Origin: Streptomyces kurssanovii
Lineage (GTDB): Bacteria; Actinomycetota; Actinomycetes; Streptomycetales; Streptomycetaceae
NCBI RefSeq assembly: GCF_014649695.1
Contig: NZ_BMTN01000009.1
Span: forward strand, 1-64,000
DNA: 64,000 nt
Direction of reading: 5' to 3'
Numbering within the stretch: position 1 is the first letter of the stretch; each line of letters opens with the position of its first letter. The notes under the pieces are model-generated. The model saw nothing but the letters and a program-made list of their open reading frames with translations, made no database searches and had not been told where the DNA came from. The translations under genes were made by a program, and so were the position numbers. This document shows positions 25,699-33,200 of the stretch, one piece after another.

Positions 25699-26454
25699 TC
25701 AGGCGTGTGCCCAGCTGTGCGGCGCGGGCGAGTGGTAGAGGCTCTCGATGTTGTCCGGCACCGCTGAGGAGAGTGTCTCCTCGTGTCTGCGGTGGCGACC
25801 GGGTTGCAGCAGCTCGCTGTCGCTGACCCTTGGTGACAAACGGCCCTCGGCGGCCAGGTGCTGGGCGCGCAGCAGCAGTGCCCTGGAACTGAGGCCCAGC
25901 TCTTCGGCGACCGTCTGGAGGTCCAGTCCCGACTGCCAGCTCCACTGGAGGACGGAGTCCATCCCGGGTGACCAGACCACCGAGTCATCGGCGGGGCGTG
26001 CCCCATGTTCGACCGGTGGCGCGGGCGCGGGGACCGAGGCCGGGGCCGGGGCCGGAGGTGTCTCCACACGCGGATGAGGGAACGGGCTGTCAGGTGCCAC
26101 GCACTCGTCCTCGTACGGGACCGGCGCCGTACGGGATTCCGGACGAGTGGTGAGGATGTGCTCCGCGACGGTGCGGGCGTCGGCCTTGCCGACGGTTTTG
26201 CGGGCCACACGGACATCCCGCGCGTTCAGCCCCATCAGATCCGCGACGGCTCCGTCGCTGCCGACCGTGACCGCGAACGCGGCGAGCATCCGCGCTCGGT
26301 CCGCGTGCGCCTCGTCCAGGATCGCCCGTGCCTGCCGTACCCTGTCGTCGCTGCTGCAGAAGGCTTCAGCCAGAAGCGAGTTGCGCTGCCAAAATTCACG
26401 TGGTTCCACGCCCGAGAAACGATCTACCCCGGTGCGCGACACCTCGCCGGCCAA
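25699..26454 (-). CDS. Hypothetical protein with two HTH-like segments
   Basis: A 251-residue soluble protein. Residues about 35-95 (ILDEAHADRARMLAAFAVTV...AVADLMGLNARDVRVARKTV) and about 168-200 (GLDLQTVAEELGLSSRALLLRAQHL) look like helix-turn-helix segments; between them is a Pro/Ala/Val-rich linker (about 130-150). I do not recognise a named family; a DNA-binding regulator is the best guess. The frame opens with TTG at 26454 directly after an in-frame stop; GTG at 26442 is the alternative. The shared motif (26468-26491) is 14-37 bases upstream. Confidence 0.7.
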   Translation of the reverse strand: MAGEVSRTGVDRFSGVEPREFWQRNSLLAEAFCSSDDRVRQARAILDEAHADRARMLAAFAVTVGSDGAVADLMGLNARDVRVARKTVGKADARTVAEHILTTRPESRTAPVPYEDECVAPDSPFPHPRVETPPAPAPASVPAPAPPVEHGARPADDSVVWSPGMDSVLQWSWQSGLDLQTVAEELGLSSRALLLRAQHLAAEGRLSPRVSDSELLQPGRHRRHEETLSSAVPDNIESLYHSPAPHSWAHA

Positions 26455-26467
26455 TGATTAGCCGAGA

Positions 26468-26491
26468 CGGACTAAATGCCCTATTTGTAGT
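26468..26491. promoter_or_regulatory. Near-palindromic AT-rich motif, copy 2 (inverted)
   Basis: On the minus strand ACTACAAAT (26491 down to 26483) is followed by CATTTA (26478 down to 26473). It aligns with the motif at 19913-19936 at 18 of 24 positions but points the other way. It sits in the probable promoter of the HTH-like gene at 25699-26454. The rest of 26492-26607 shows no other feature. Confidence 0.5.
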
Positions 26492-26607
26492 CGATGTTAT
26501 TGATGTGCTGCATCGTCGGCCCGGCCGGAGAGACGGACGCCTCCGACCACGAAGCGCCCGGGCCGGGCGTCACGGATTGGGTGAATTCGTCCCGCTCCCC
26601 ACGCGCA

Positions 26608-26865
26608 TCACCTGGTCCGTCGCGTCAGTGCTTCGGTAGGCAGGCAGAGCCAGTGCAGCAGCCGGCTGCTCACGACGAAGTAGTGGATGCTCACGTGCCC
26701 GTCGGCCTTGGCGACGATGTCCGGAGCTTCATTCCGGTAGACGTATCGAAGGTAGCTGCGGCGGACCGATGCTCCCGCAACCAACAGGACGGGCGAAGCG
26801 ATGGTGATCGCTATGGGGGTGAAGACCCTGGCCAGGGCCACTGGCAGCGTCTGATCGACTCGCAT
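26608..26865 (-). CDS. Small membrane protein, unknown
   Basis: An 85-residue frame with one convincing hydrophobic stretch (about residues 8-32, VALARVFTPIAITIASPVLLVAG) followed by a basic, soluble tail (RRSYLRYVYR). Composition is plausible for a real small membrane protein. No ribosome site is seen before the ATG, and no family is recognised. The following 239 bp up to hemC contain no supported feature. Confidence 0.4.
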   Translation of the reverse strand: MRVDQTLPVALARVFTPIAITIASPVLLVAGASVRRSYLRYVYRNEAPDIVAKADGHVSIHYFVVSSRLLHWLCLPTEALTRRTR

Positions 26866-27104
26866 GACTCAGTGTGGACGTCACTGCCGCCGGCTGTCAG
26901 CTGTCCGGCGGGGTTCGGTGCCCACCCTGTGCTGAGCCGGTCGGCTGGAGTGGCCGGTGGGCGCGTTTCCGCCGGGCGTGGCGGCGCAAGGCGCTGGTGC
27001 CGCTGCGGCTGGCGAACTTCGGCGTGCTGCCCCCGCCACCTCGCCCGGATGGCCCGTACCCCTGCGTACCTGCCGGATCTCGGCAGCGGCCGGAGGAGCA
27101 GAGA

Positions 27105-28043
27105 TCAGTGGGGGATGCCGTCGATCAGTTCCCGTGCGCCCTGGCGCAGCAGCGCGACCGCGACCGAGGTGCCCAGCGTGGCGGGGTCGAGGCGCCCGGC
27201 CCACTCGTGGGCGTTGAGGATCACCTTGCCGTCGGGGGAGAAGACCTTCGCCCGCAGGGACAGTTCGCCGTTCCGCTCGCACCGGGCGTAGCCCGCGATG
27301 GGGCTGTTGCAGTGCCCTTGCAGCACATGGAGGAACATGCGCTCGGCCGTGACTTCCCGGTGCGTCCCGGGATGGCCCAGGTCGCTCACCGTGTCGATCA
27401 GCGCGGAGTCGCCCTCCCGGCACTGCAGGGCCAGGACCCCCGCGCCGATCGGCGGGCACATCACCTCGGTCGAAAGCGTCTGCGTGATCACGTCCGCGCG
27501 CCCGATGCGCTCCAGGCCCGACACGGCCAGGAGCAGCGCGTCGGCGTTGTCACCCGCGGCGAGCTTCTCCAGACGCCGGTTGGCGTTGCCCCTCATCGGC
27601 ACGCACTGCAGATGCGGGTGGGAAACGGCCAGTTGGGCGGTACGACGCACGGAGGAGGTGCCGATGCGGGTGCCTTCGGGCAGCTCGTCGAGCGTCAGAC
27701 CGCCCGGGTGGATCAGCGCGTCGCGTACGTCGTCGCGCTCGAGGAACGCCGCGAACACCGTCCCCGCCGGCAACGGCCGGTCCGCGGGCACGTCCTTGAC
27801 GCAGTGCACCGCGAGATCGGCCTCGCCCGCGAGGAGAGCGGCGTCGACCTCCTTGGTGAAGGCGCCCTTCCCTTCGACGAGGGACAGGTCGCCCATCCAC
27901 TTGTCGCCGGTGGTCTTGACCGGGACGACCACGGTCGTGATGCCGGGGTGGAGCGCCGCCAGCTCGGCGCGGACGCGCTCCACCTGAGCGAGCGCCATGG
28001 GGGAGTCGCGGGAGACGATGCGGATCTGGTCAAGGGTGGACAT
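27105..28043 (-). CDS. hemC: Hydroxymethylbilane synthase (porphobilinogen deaminase)
   Basis: A 312-residue cytosolic enzyme that polymerises four porphobilinogens into hydroxymethylbilane in haem, sirohaem and B12 synthesis. Visible are [14 protein letters not shown] with the catalytic Asp84, [13 protein letters not shown] (cofactor/substrate arginines), and [13 protein letters not shown] with Cys245, the attachment site of the dipyrromethane cofactor. The usual motif is GGCxxPxG, so the loop here is somewhat divergent. The ATG at 28043 is preferred; a GTG three codons earlier is possible. No other haem genes flank it, so it may be a second copy outside the main hem cluster (inference). Confidence 0.9.
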   Translation of the reverse strand: MSTLDQIRIVSRDSPMALAQVERVRAELAALHPGITTVVVPVKTTGDKWMGDLSLVEGKGAFTKEVDAALLAGEADLAVHCVKDVPADRPLPAGTVFAAFLERDDVRDALIHPGGLTLDELPEGTRIGTSSVRRTAQLAVSHPHLQCVPMRGNANRRLEKLAAGDNADALLLAVSGLERIGRADVITQTLSTEVMCPPIGAGVLALQCREGDSALIDTVSDLGHPGTHREVTAERMFLHVLQGHCNSPIAGYARCERNGELSLRAKVFSPDGKVILNAHEWAGRLDPATLGTSVAVALLRQGARELIDGIPH

Positions 28044-28080
28044 GGCGTCCACGATAGACCGCGAGACAGGGCGCTACGGT

Positions 28081-28127
<47 letters not shown>

Positions 28128-28270
28128 CGCCCGTCCCGGTACGGCGAGTTGTGGTTACCCCGGCAGGCGCGCGGGCCGTCGTCGCCGCCCGTTCCCCCGT
28201 TCGCCCCACTGCCCGTCGCCTCCCCCCGGGAGAGACCGGGCCGGCAGCGACGGCCCCTGACCCGACAGCC

Positions 28271-29116
28271 CTAGCGGAAGGCGGCGACGTAACGCCGCGA
28301 CCAGTCGGCGAAGGTTCCCGGCGCACGGCCGAGAACACGATCGACGTCAGGGCTGACGCGCTGTTCCGCGCCGGTCGGTTCGCCGAGGATGGCCAGGGTC
28401 GTCTCCACCACCGGCTCCGGCATGAACCGCAGCATCTGCTCGCGCGCCTCCTCGCGGGTCTGCTCGATGAACCGGACCGGTTCGCCGAGAGCGTCGCCGA
28501 TCGCCGCGGCCCGCTCCCGGGGCGTGTTCGGCGCGGGCCCGGTCAACTCGTAGATACGCCCGTCGTGTCCGTCCTCGCGCAGCGCCACGGCGGCGACCTC
28601 GGCGATGTCGTCCGGGTCGACGGTGGGCAGGCCGACGTCCCCGAACGGTGCGGCGACGCTCCGGTGCGCGCGGACCGTCTCGGCCCAGGCGTAGGCGTTG
28701 GAGTGGAAGCCACCGGGTCGCAGGATCGTCCACGTCATGCCGGACTCGCGTACGGCCTCCTCGATCGTGCGTGCCGTTTCCCCGTGCGAGGCCGACTGCG
28801 GCCTGGTCGCGACTCCTTGGGAGGACAGCAGGACGACCCGGCCGACTCCTCCGGCCTTTGCGACGTCGAGGATCTCGTGCGGGTTCAGCAGGTGCGCGCT
28901 CGCACCGCCGTTCTGCAGGAACAACGCGTCGGCGCCGTCGAACACGGGGCGCAGGCTCTCCGCGTCGGTGAGGTCCGCCGCCCGGTGCCGGACGCCCTCC
29001 GGGACGTCCGCGTCCGTGATGCTCCGGGACGTCGCGCTCACCCGCTCACCGCCGGCCGCGAGAACCTGTACCAGCGAGCGTCCGACATTGCCGGTCGCCC
29101 CCGTCACTACGATCAT
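28271..29116 (-). CDS. NAD(P)H-binding NmrA-like oxidoreductase
   Basis: A 281-residue atypical short-chain reductase of the NmrA/quinone-reductase-2 group. The N-terminal nucleotide-binding motif is VTGATGNVGRSL; VVLLSSQGVA and WTILRPGGFHSNAYAW are typical of the family. GGGGAG precedes the ATG by about six bases. It is divergent from an HxlR regulator, a common pairing in which the regulator senses reactive quinones or aldehydes and controls the reductase. Confidence 0.87.
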   Translation of the reverse strand: MIVVTGATGNVGRSLVQVLAAGGERVSATSRSITDADVPEGVRHRAADLTDAESLRPVFDGADALFLQNGGASAHLLNPHEILDVAKAGGVGRVVLLSSQGVATRPQSASHGETARTIEEAVRESGMTWTILRPGGFHSNAYAWAETVRAHRSVAAPFGDVGLPTVDPDDIAEVAAVALREDGHDGRIYELTGPAPNTPRERAAAIGDALGEPVRFIEQTREEAREQMLRFMPEPVVETTLAILGEPTGAEQRVSPDVDRVLGRAPGTFADWSRRYVAAFR

Positions 29117-29224
29117 GACAACTCCCCTGTATTTCCCGTGTGGTTACCGATGCCCGTCCAACGGGCCGGAGTGCCGCGGACCTTGAGGTCCGGGCGATGT
29201 CGGGACGCTAACACCGCCGGTATA

Positions 29225-29236
29225 GTAGGTACCTAC
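29225..29236. promoter_or_regulatory. HxlR operator candidate
   Basis: GTAGGTACCTAC is a perfect 12-bp palindrome between the divergent reductase (start 29116) and HxlR regulator (start 29266). It overlaps a TATAGT hexamer that could be the -10 element of the regulator gene, so binding would repress it. Confidence 0.6.
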
Positions 29237-29265
29237 AGGAAAGTGACTCTCCGAAAGGGATGCGC

Positions 29266-29658
29266 ATGGCACGCGAAGCCACCCGGACGCCGCCCACCGC
29301 GACCGACCCGGAACTGGCCTGCCCGATCGGGCCGGTCGTCGACATCGTGTTCAGCCGGTGGACCACACCGATCCTCTGGAGCCTGCACACCTACGGGCGG
29401 CAGCGATTCGTCGAACTGGAACGACGGATCGCGAGGATCACCCCGAAGGTGCTGACCCAGCGGCTGAGGCAACTGGAACGCGACGGTCTCGTCGTACGCA
29501 CCTACCATCCCGAGGTCCCCCCTCGGGTCGAGTACGAGATCAGCGAGCTCGGCCGCAGCCTCGCCCCGCTCTTCGCGCACCTGGCCGAATGGGCCGCCGA
29601 CAACCTGGACAAGGTCGAGCAGGCCCGGCGCGACTACGACAACGCTCCGGTCCGCTGA
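29266..29658 (+). CDS. HxlR family transcriptional regulator
   Basis: A 130-residue winged-helix regulator. It has the family opening CPIGPVVDIVFSRWTTPILW, with the typical Cys that often senses oxidants or electrophiles, then LTQRLRQLERDGLVVRTYHPEVPPRVEYEISELG. The ATG at 29266 has AAAGGG six bases upstream; the one at 29260 is too close to it. It probably controls the divergent NmrA-like reductase through the palindrome at 29225-29236. Unlike the HxlR gene at 2515-2889, it is intact. Confidence 0.9.
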   Translation: MAREATRTPPTATDPELACPIGPVVDIVFSRWTTPILWSLHTYGRQRFVELERRIARITPKVLTQRLRQLERDGLVVRTYHPEVPPRVEYEISELGRSLAPLFAHLAEWAADNLDKVEQARRDYDNAPVR

Positions 29659-29784
29659 TCCACCAGCCCCGGCTTCCGTCTCCCCGCCGGGTCCCCCGGA
29701 TGCCCGCGGTCCGCACCCCTGCCCGTTGCCGTCGCCCTGATGACCCGTTAGCACGGTGTGTCCGGACCGATGGATGGAGGCGGC

Positions 29785-30195
29785 ATGGGGATCCTCGACA
29801 GCGCGCGTGTGGCCGTTCGGCTGCCCGCGCAGGACCTGGAGCGAGCGAGGCGTTTCTACGCCGAGAAGCTGGGGCTCGAACCCGTCGACGAGCGCCCGGG
29901 CGGCCTCCTGTACCGCTGCGGTGGCGCCGACTTCGCCCTGTTCCGGTCCGCGGGGGCTTCGCCCGGGACCTTCACCCAGATGGCGTTGGAGGTGGACGAC
30001 CTCCGGGCCGCCATGGACGAACTCAAGCGGCGCGGCGTGGTGTTCGAAGAAGTCGATCTGCCCGGCCTGAAGACCGTGGACGGCATCGCCGAGATCCAAG
30101 GGAACTATCCGAGCAAGGGCGCGACGGGCGAGCTCGGCGCCTGGTTCCGTGACAGCGAAGGCAACATGCTGGGAATCGGCCAGCCGGTCCGCTGA
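29785..30195 (+). CDS. VOC (glyoxalase/bleomycin-resistance) family protein
   Basis: A 136-residue vicinal-oxygen-chelate protein: VAVRLPAQDLERARRFYAEKLGL opens the domain and WFRDSEGNMLGI closes it, the usual two beta-alpha-beta-beta-beta modules. Metal ligands and substrate cannot be assigned. GGAGG lies four bases before the ATG at 29785; ATG 29770 is also possible. Confidence 0.85.
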   Translation: MGILDSARVAVRLPAQDLERARRFYAEKLGLEPVDERPGGLLYRCGGADFALFRSAGASPGTFTQMALEVDDLRAAMDELKRRGVVFEEVDLPGLKTVDGIAEIQGNYPSKGATGELGAWFRDSEGNMLGIGQPVR

Positions 30196-30336
30196 CGGAC
30201 CGCCGCGCGTACCGCTTGGCGATGCGGTGACCCTTAGAGGCGGTGGTTCTGGGCTTCAGGGCTGAGCAGCGATGTCCGTCCGGCATCCGTCGTAGGGCTC
30301 CGTCCGTACATGTGACGGGCCCAAGGAGATCGACAA

Positions 30337-30762
30337 GTGTCCGATCCGGACTTCTACGCACACGTCGCCACGCGCTGCGATGTGTGCGGAACCGGCATCG
30401 GATCCAGTCCTGCCGCATGGGAAGCCGCAGTAGGGGTGCACTATCTCGACGAGCCTGGCAATGGGCTGCTACGCCGGGACTACGGTCTGGTGGAGCTCTC
30501 TTTCTCGGATGCCGAAGGGGCTCTGGCCTGTTTCGGCATCAGTGTGCAGGTCCACCGGCTGATCCACGGCCTCTCGGTGCCGACCGCTCTGACACGGCAG
30601 TACGGGGAGTTCGCGCCCCGCGCCCGGTTCACGGAACTGCAGGCCGCGATCCTGTCTCTGGGGCGTACCGTCGAGCCCGACGACCTCATGGGGGACGTAC
30701 ACCGCTATCGCGCGCCCGGAAGTGGAAGCGGTCGATCGCGTACGCGGTCATGGAGCCGATGA
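30337..30762 (+). CDS. Hypothetical CxxC protein, C-terminus probably replaced
   Basis: A 141-residue soluble protein of unknown function with CDVCG (Cys14, Cys17) near the N-terminus and a well-formed body to about residue 125 (LGRTVEPDDLMGDVHRYR). The last 15 residues (Gly/Ser/Arg-rich) are encoded in sequence leading into an ABC-transporter fragment in another frame, so the original C-terminus may have been lost to a deletion. I recognise no family. Confidence 0.6.
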   Translation: MSDPDFYAHVATRCDVCGTGIGSSPAAWEAAVGVHYLDEPGNGLLRRDYGLVELSFSDAEGALACFGISVQVHRLIHGLSVPTALTRQYGEFAPRARFTELQAAILSLGRTVEPDDLMGDVHRYRAPGSGSGRSRTRSWSR

Positions 30763-30788
30763 TCACCGTGCCGGTGATGGAGAAGAGC

Positions 30789-30905
30789 AACGCCGACCGG
30801 ATCGTGGTCCTGGAGCACGGCCGCGTCCAGGAGGCGGGCACCCACGGCGAACTCCTGGCCCGCGGCGGAGCCTACGCGCGGCTGCAGAGCGCCCAGATCT
30901 CCTGA
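30789..30905 (+). pseudogene. ABC exporter ATPase C-terminal fragment
   Basis: The 38 residues NADRIVVLEHGRVQEAGTHG...ARLQSAQIS match the region after the Walker B/H-loop at the end of exporter-type ABC ATPases. Walker A, signature and the membrane domain are absent. It follows the hypothetical CxxC gene directly. From here to the lamin-tail gene (30906-31312) there is no gene; the only notable element is the inverted repeat at 31151-31174. Confidence 0.7.
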
Positions 30906-31150
30906 CGCCCGCCGTCCGGAGGTCCCGAGGGGCGGCCGGCGCGGATGTGCGATCCCGGACCCCCTGTGCGAAGAAACGTGCAGAACTGCTGTTACCGGCA
31001 CGGGAGTCGATGTCCTGGGTGGTGCGCGGGGTGGCGCGACCGATGGTGTGCGGCGGTGGGCATGGACTTTCCGCTGCTCATGGGCGGTCGATGTACCGCT
31101 CAGCGATTGCCGGGGTCACGTCAGCGGCAGCGCATGCTCCGCGCAATCGA

Positions 31151-31174
31151 CAGTTACGGAAATGTCCGTAACTG
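31151..31174. promoter_or_regulatory. Perfect 10-bp inverted repeat upstream of the lamin-tail gene
   Basis: CAGTTACGGA (31151-31160) and TCCGTAACTG (31165-31174) are perfect inverted repeats separated by AATG. It is about 140 bp upstream of the start of the secreted lamin-tail protein. The short spacer and AT-rich flank suggest a dimeric repressor operator (TetR-like size) rather than a terminator. Confidence 0.6.
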
Positions 31175-31312
31175 GTAACTAGGTCGGGTCGCCGGGCCGT
31201 CGTGCCCGCCGCAGCCGCAGAGTCGGGTCCGCCGGCTCGTCACGGGCCGGTGACCGCACCGCCACCACCGCTCTCGCAGCGGGTGGCGCACAGTTTCGAG
31301 GAGACATCACTT

Positions 31313-31786
31313 ATGTCTGCTGCTTCAACCTCCCGTCGCATCGCGGCGACCGTTCTCGCCGCCGGTGCCGTCGTCTCGGCCGTCGCACTGCCGGCCTCCG
31401 CCCACGACGGGGACCGTCGGCACCGCGAGGACGCGCGGGTCGAGATCAGCGCTGTGCAGACCGGCGACCGCGGCCGCGACCACCGCTCCAACCGGGCGCT
31501 GAACGCCGAATGGGTCGAGATCACCAACAACAGCCGCCGTCCGGTCAACCTCGACGGCTGGACCCTGCGCGACCGCGACGGCAACCGGTACCGCTTCGAC
31601 GACTACCGTCTCGCCGGCCGCTCGACCGTCCGCGTCCACACCGGCTACGGACGCGACACCCTTACCGACCTGTACCAGGACCGCCGCCACTCGGTCTGGG
31701 ACGAGCGCTCCGACAAGGCGACGCTGCGCGACCACCGCGGCCACACCGTCGACACCGAGTCCTGGGGCCGTGACCACCGCCGCTGA
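31313..31786 (+). CDS. Secreted lamin-tail-domain protein
   Basis: A 157-residue exported protein. The signal peptide (1-27, cleavage at ASA|HDG) is followed by a His/Asp/Arg-rich linker and a lamin tail (LTD) domain (about 40-150) with EWVEITNNSRRPVNLDGWTLRD, the family hallmark. Bacterial LTD proteins are extracellular and often tied to cell-surface or nuclease modules; here the domain stands alone. GAGGAG lies ten bases before the ATG at 31313. Confidence 0.88.
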   Translation: MSAASTSRRIAATVLAAGAVVSAVALPASAHDGDRRHREDARVEISAVQTGDRGRDHRSNRALNAEWVEITNNSRRPVNLDGWTLRDRDGNRYRFDDYRLAGRSTVRVHTGYGRDTLTDLYQDRRHSVWDERSDKATLRDHRGHTVDTESWGRDHRR

Positions 31787-31798
31787 TACTCGCCCCGA

Positions 31799-31860
31799 CC
31801 GGGCGGGCAGAGGTGTCCCACCTCGCCCGTCCGGCCGGCCGGGCGTCTGACCGCCCGGCC
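31799..31860 (+). terminator. Two tandem hairpins after the lamin-tail gene
   Basis: The first hairpin pairs 31799-31815 with 31819-31834 (one bulged base, TCC loop). The second pairs GGCCGGGCG (31837-31845) with 31852-31860. They begin 13 bp after the stop codon. Confidence 0.65.
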
Positions 31861-32013
31861 ACCACCACCGCAGACCCGGCCGGCGCCTCGTGAGTCCCGC
31901 GAGTCGCCGGCCGACTGCTGTGCCGGACCGAGGTGTCCTGAGAGGGGAGCGGCGTCACCGCTCATGGGGCGGTTGCCGTGGCCGCGCCGTACGTCATGAC
32001 GCGGACCCTTTAC

Positions 32014-32086
32014 GTGACGGCGTGACGGCGTGACGGCATTCCCCCGGTAACTTCCCGCCGCTGTAAGGAGCTTCGGAAAGTTTCCG
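32014..32086. promoter_or_regulatory. GTGACGGC triple repeat and CGGAAAGTTTCCG palindrome upstream of the amylase remnant
   Basis: Three head-to-tail copies of GTGACGGC (32014-32037) and, 36 bp on, the perfect palindrome CGGAAAGTTTCCG (32074-32086). The core GAAAGTTTC resembles the GAAASTTTC-type operators reported for LacI-family regulators of Streptomyces polysaccharidase genes (from memory). They lie 140-215 bp upstream of the amylase-derived gene. The rest of 31861-32226 shows nothing else. Confidence 0.45.
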
Positions 32087-32226
32087 GTCGCGCTTCCGGG
32101 CGCGGTTCCTGCGGCTTGGCGGCGCGTCGAAGCAGTGGGCGGAATCGGACAGGTGCTCATCGAGCATCTGCGGTTGTCGACATCCGCGGCGTACCCGCGC
32201 CGTGGCCTCCTCCCATGGAGAGACGC

Positions 32227-32670
32227 ATGAAACGCACTCCTGCCCGGGTGTTCCGGCGCCCCTTGGCTGCAGCCGTCGCCGGATTCTCCAAGGTCGAGTC
32301 CGCCACCGGTGCGGTCGCCGCCACCCTGGAGAAGCCGCTCGTCAAGCATGTACAGCGGTTGAACGAGATCCGCAGGGCGATCCCGGCCCTGCAGACGGGC
32401 CAGTACTCCACCGAGGGCATCACCGGCGGCATGGCCTTCGAACGCCGCTACACCAGCGGCGGTACGGACAGCTTCGCGCTCGTCACCGTGTCCGGCGGGG
32501 CCGTGTACACCGGCATCCCCAACGGCACCTACACCGACGCCGTGACCGGTGACAGCAGGACCGTCAACGACGGCAGGCTCACCGTCGCCGCGCCCGGGAA
32601 GGGGAACCTGCGCGTCTACGTCCTGGGCGGCACCGGGAAGATCGGAACGGCCGGCCCGTACCTGAAGTAG
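32227..32670 (+). CDS. Alpha-amylase remnant: C-terminal beta-sandwich only
   Basis: A 147-residue frame. From about residue 45 to the end it matches the final helix and all-beta C-domain of GH13 alpha-amylases (NEIRRAIPALQTGQYSTEG, GIPNGTYTDAVTGD, then GKIGTAGPYLK as terminal sequence). The N-terminal 20 residues (MKRTPARVFRRPLAAAVAGF) look like the start of an exported protein but are only weakly hydrophobic. The whole catalytic (beta/alpha)8 barrel with its Asp/Glu/Asp triad, about 350 residues, is missing, so it cannot hydrolyse starch. Either an internal deletion left a relic, or a stand-alone beta-sandwich protein is made. A ribosome site (GGAGAG) precedes the ATG. Confidence 0.75.
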   Translation: MKRTPARVFRRPLAAAVAGFSKVESATGAVAATLEKPLVKHVQRLNEIRRAIPALQTGQYSTEGITGGMAFERRYTSGGTDSFALVTVSGGAVYTGIPNGTYTDAVTGDSRTVNDGRLTVAAPGKGNLRVYVLGGTGKIGTAGPYLK

Positions 32671-32921
32671 AGGCATCACCATGTCTGCCGCGGGAGTCGA
32701 GCGCGCTCCACTCCCTCGGCAGTCGCCGCCCGGCGCCCGGCGGAGGGCGTCGGTGAACGGAAGTTCGGCGCGTCATCCGTTCGGTGATCTCCGTCCCGGC
32801 GCTCCATGCCTCTCGGCACCCTTCCGATGAGGACACCGGGGCGGATCACCTCCGCCCCGGGCGGACACGGTCACCGAGCTGCCCGCACGGCGGACGCGGA
32901 CCGAGGGGGAGGGGTGGCTCC

Positions 32922-33200
32922 ATGCAGCGGACCGGACACGAGCGCGGCCCGGAGATCAACGACGTGGTGCTGCTGGCCGCGGGCGTCGCCGACCTGGCAG
33001 TCAGCACGGTGAGCGGCGCGCTGAGCGCCTTCCGCGGGCTGCTCCGCCGCGCCGACGTGGCCGAACTGGCCGACGAAGGGCGGCAGGACATCAAGGCCCG
33101 CGGCCGCCTCGCCCTCGACCGCTACGCCGCGACCTCGCCACCGCACATGGAACTGCTGGCCCGGCACGTGACCGCTGTGCGTGGTCGCGGCGATGTCTGA
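32922..33200 (+). CDS. Small protein coupled to the polyprenyl synthase
   Basis: A 92-residue helical protein (DVVLLAAGVADLAVSTVSGALSAFRGLL suggests an amphipathic or membrane-associated helix, followed by a charged helix). A strong purine-rich ribosome site (GAGGGGGAGGGG) precedes the ATG. Its stop overlaps the start of the polyprenyl synthase gene (ATGTCTGA), so the two are translationally coupled. No family recognised. It could be an accessory or membrane-anchoring subunit. Confidence 0.7.
   Translation: MQRTGHERGPEINDVVLLAAGVADLAVSTVSGALSAFRGLLRRADVAELADEGRQDIKARGRLALDRYAATSPPHMELLARHVTAVRGRGDV

Noticed and set aside
19913-26491. A genuine transposon flanked by the two motifs
   Set aside because: No transposase or integrase inside and no target-site duplication outside; kept only as an alternative reading of the shared motif.
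26866-27104. A coding gene in the spacer upstream of the hemC 3' end
   Set aside because: Frames are short, Arg/Pro/Trp-rich and lack ribosome sites.
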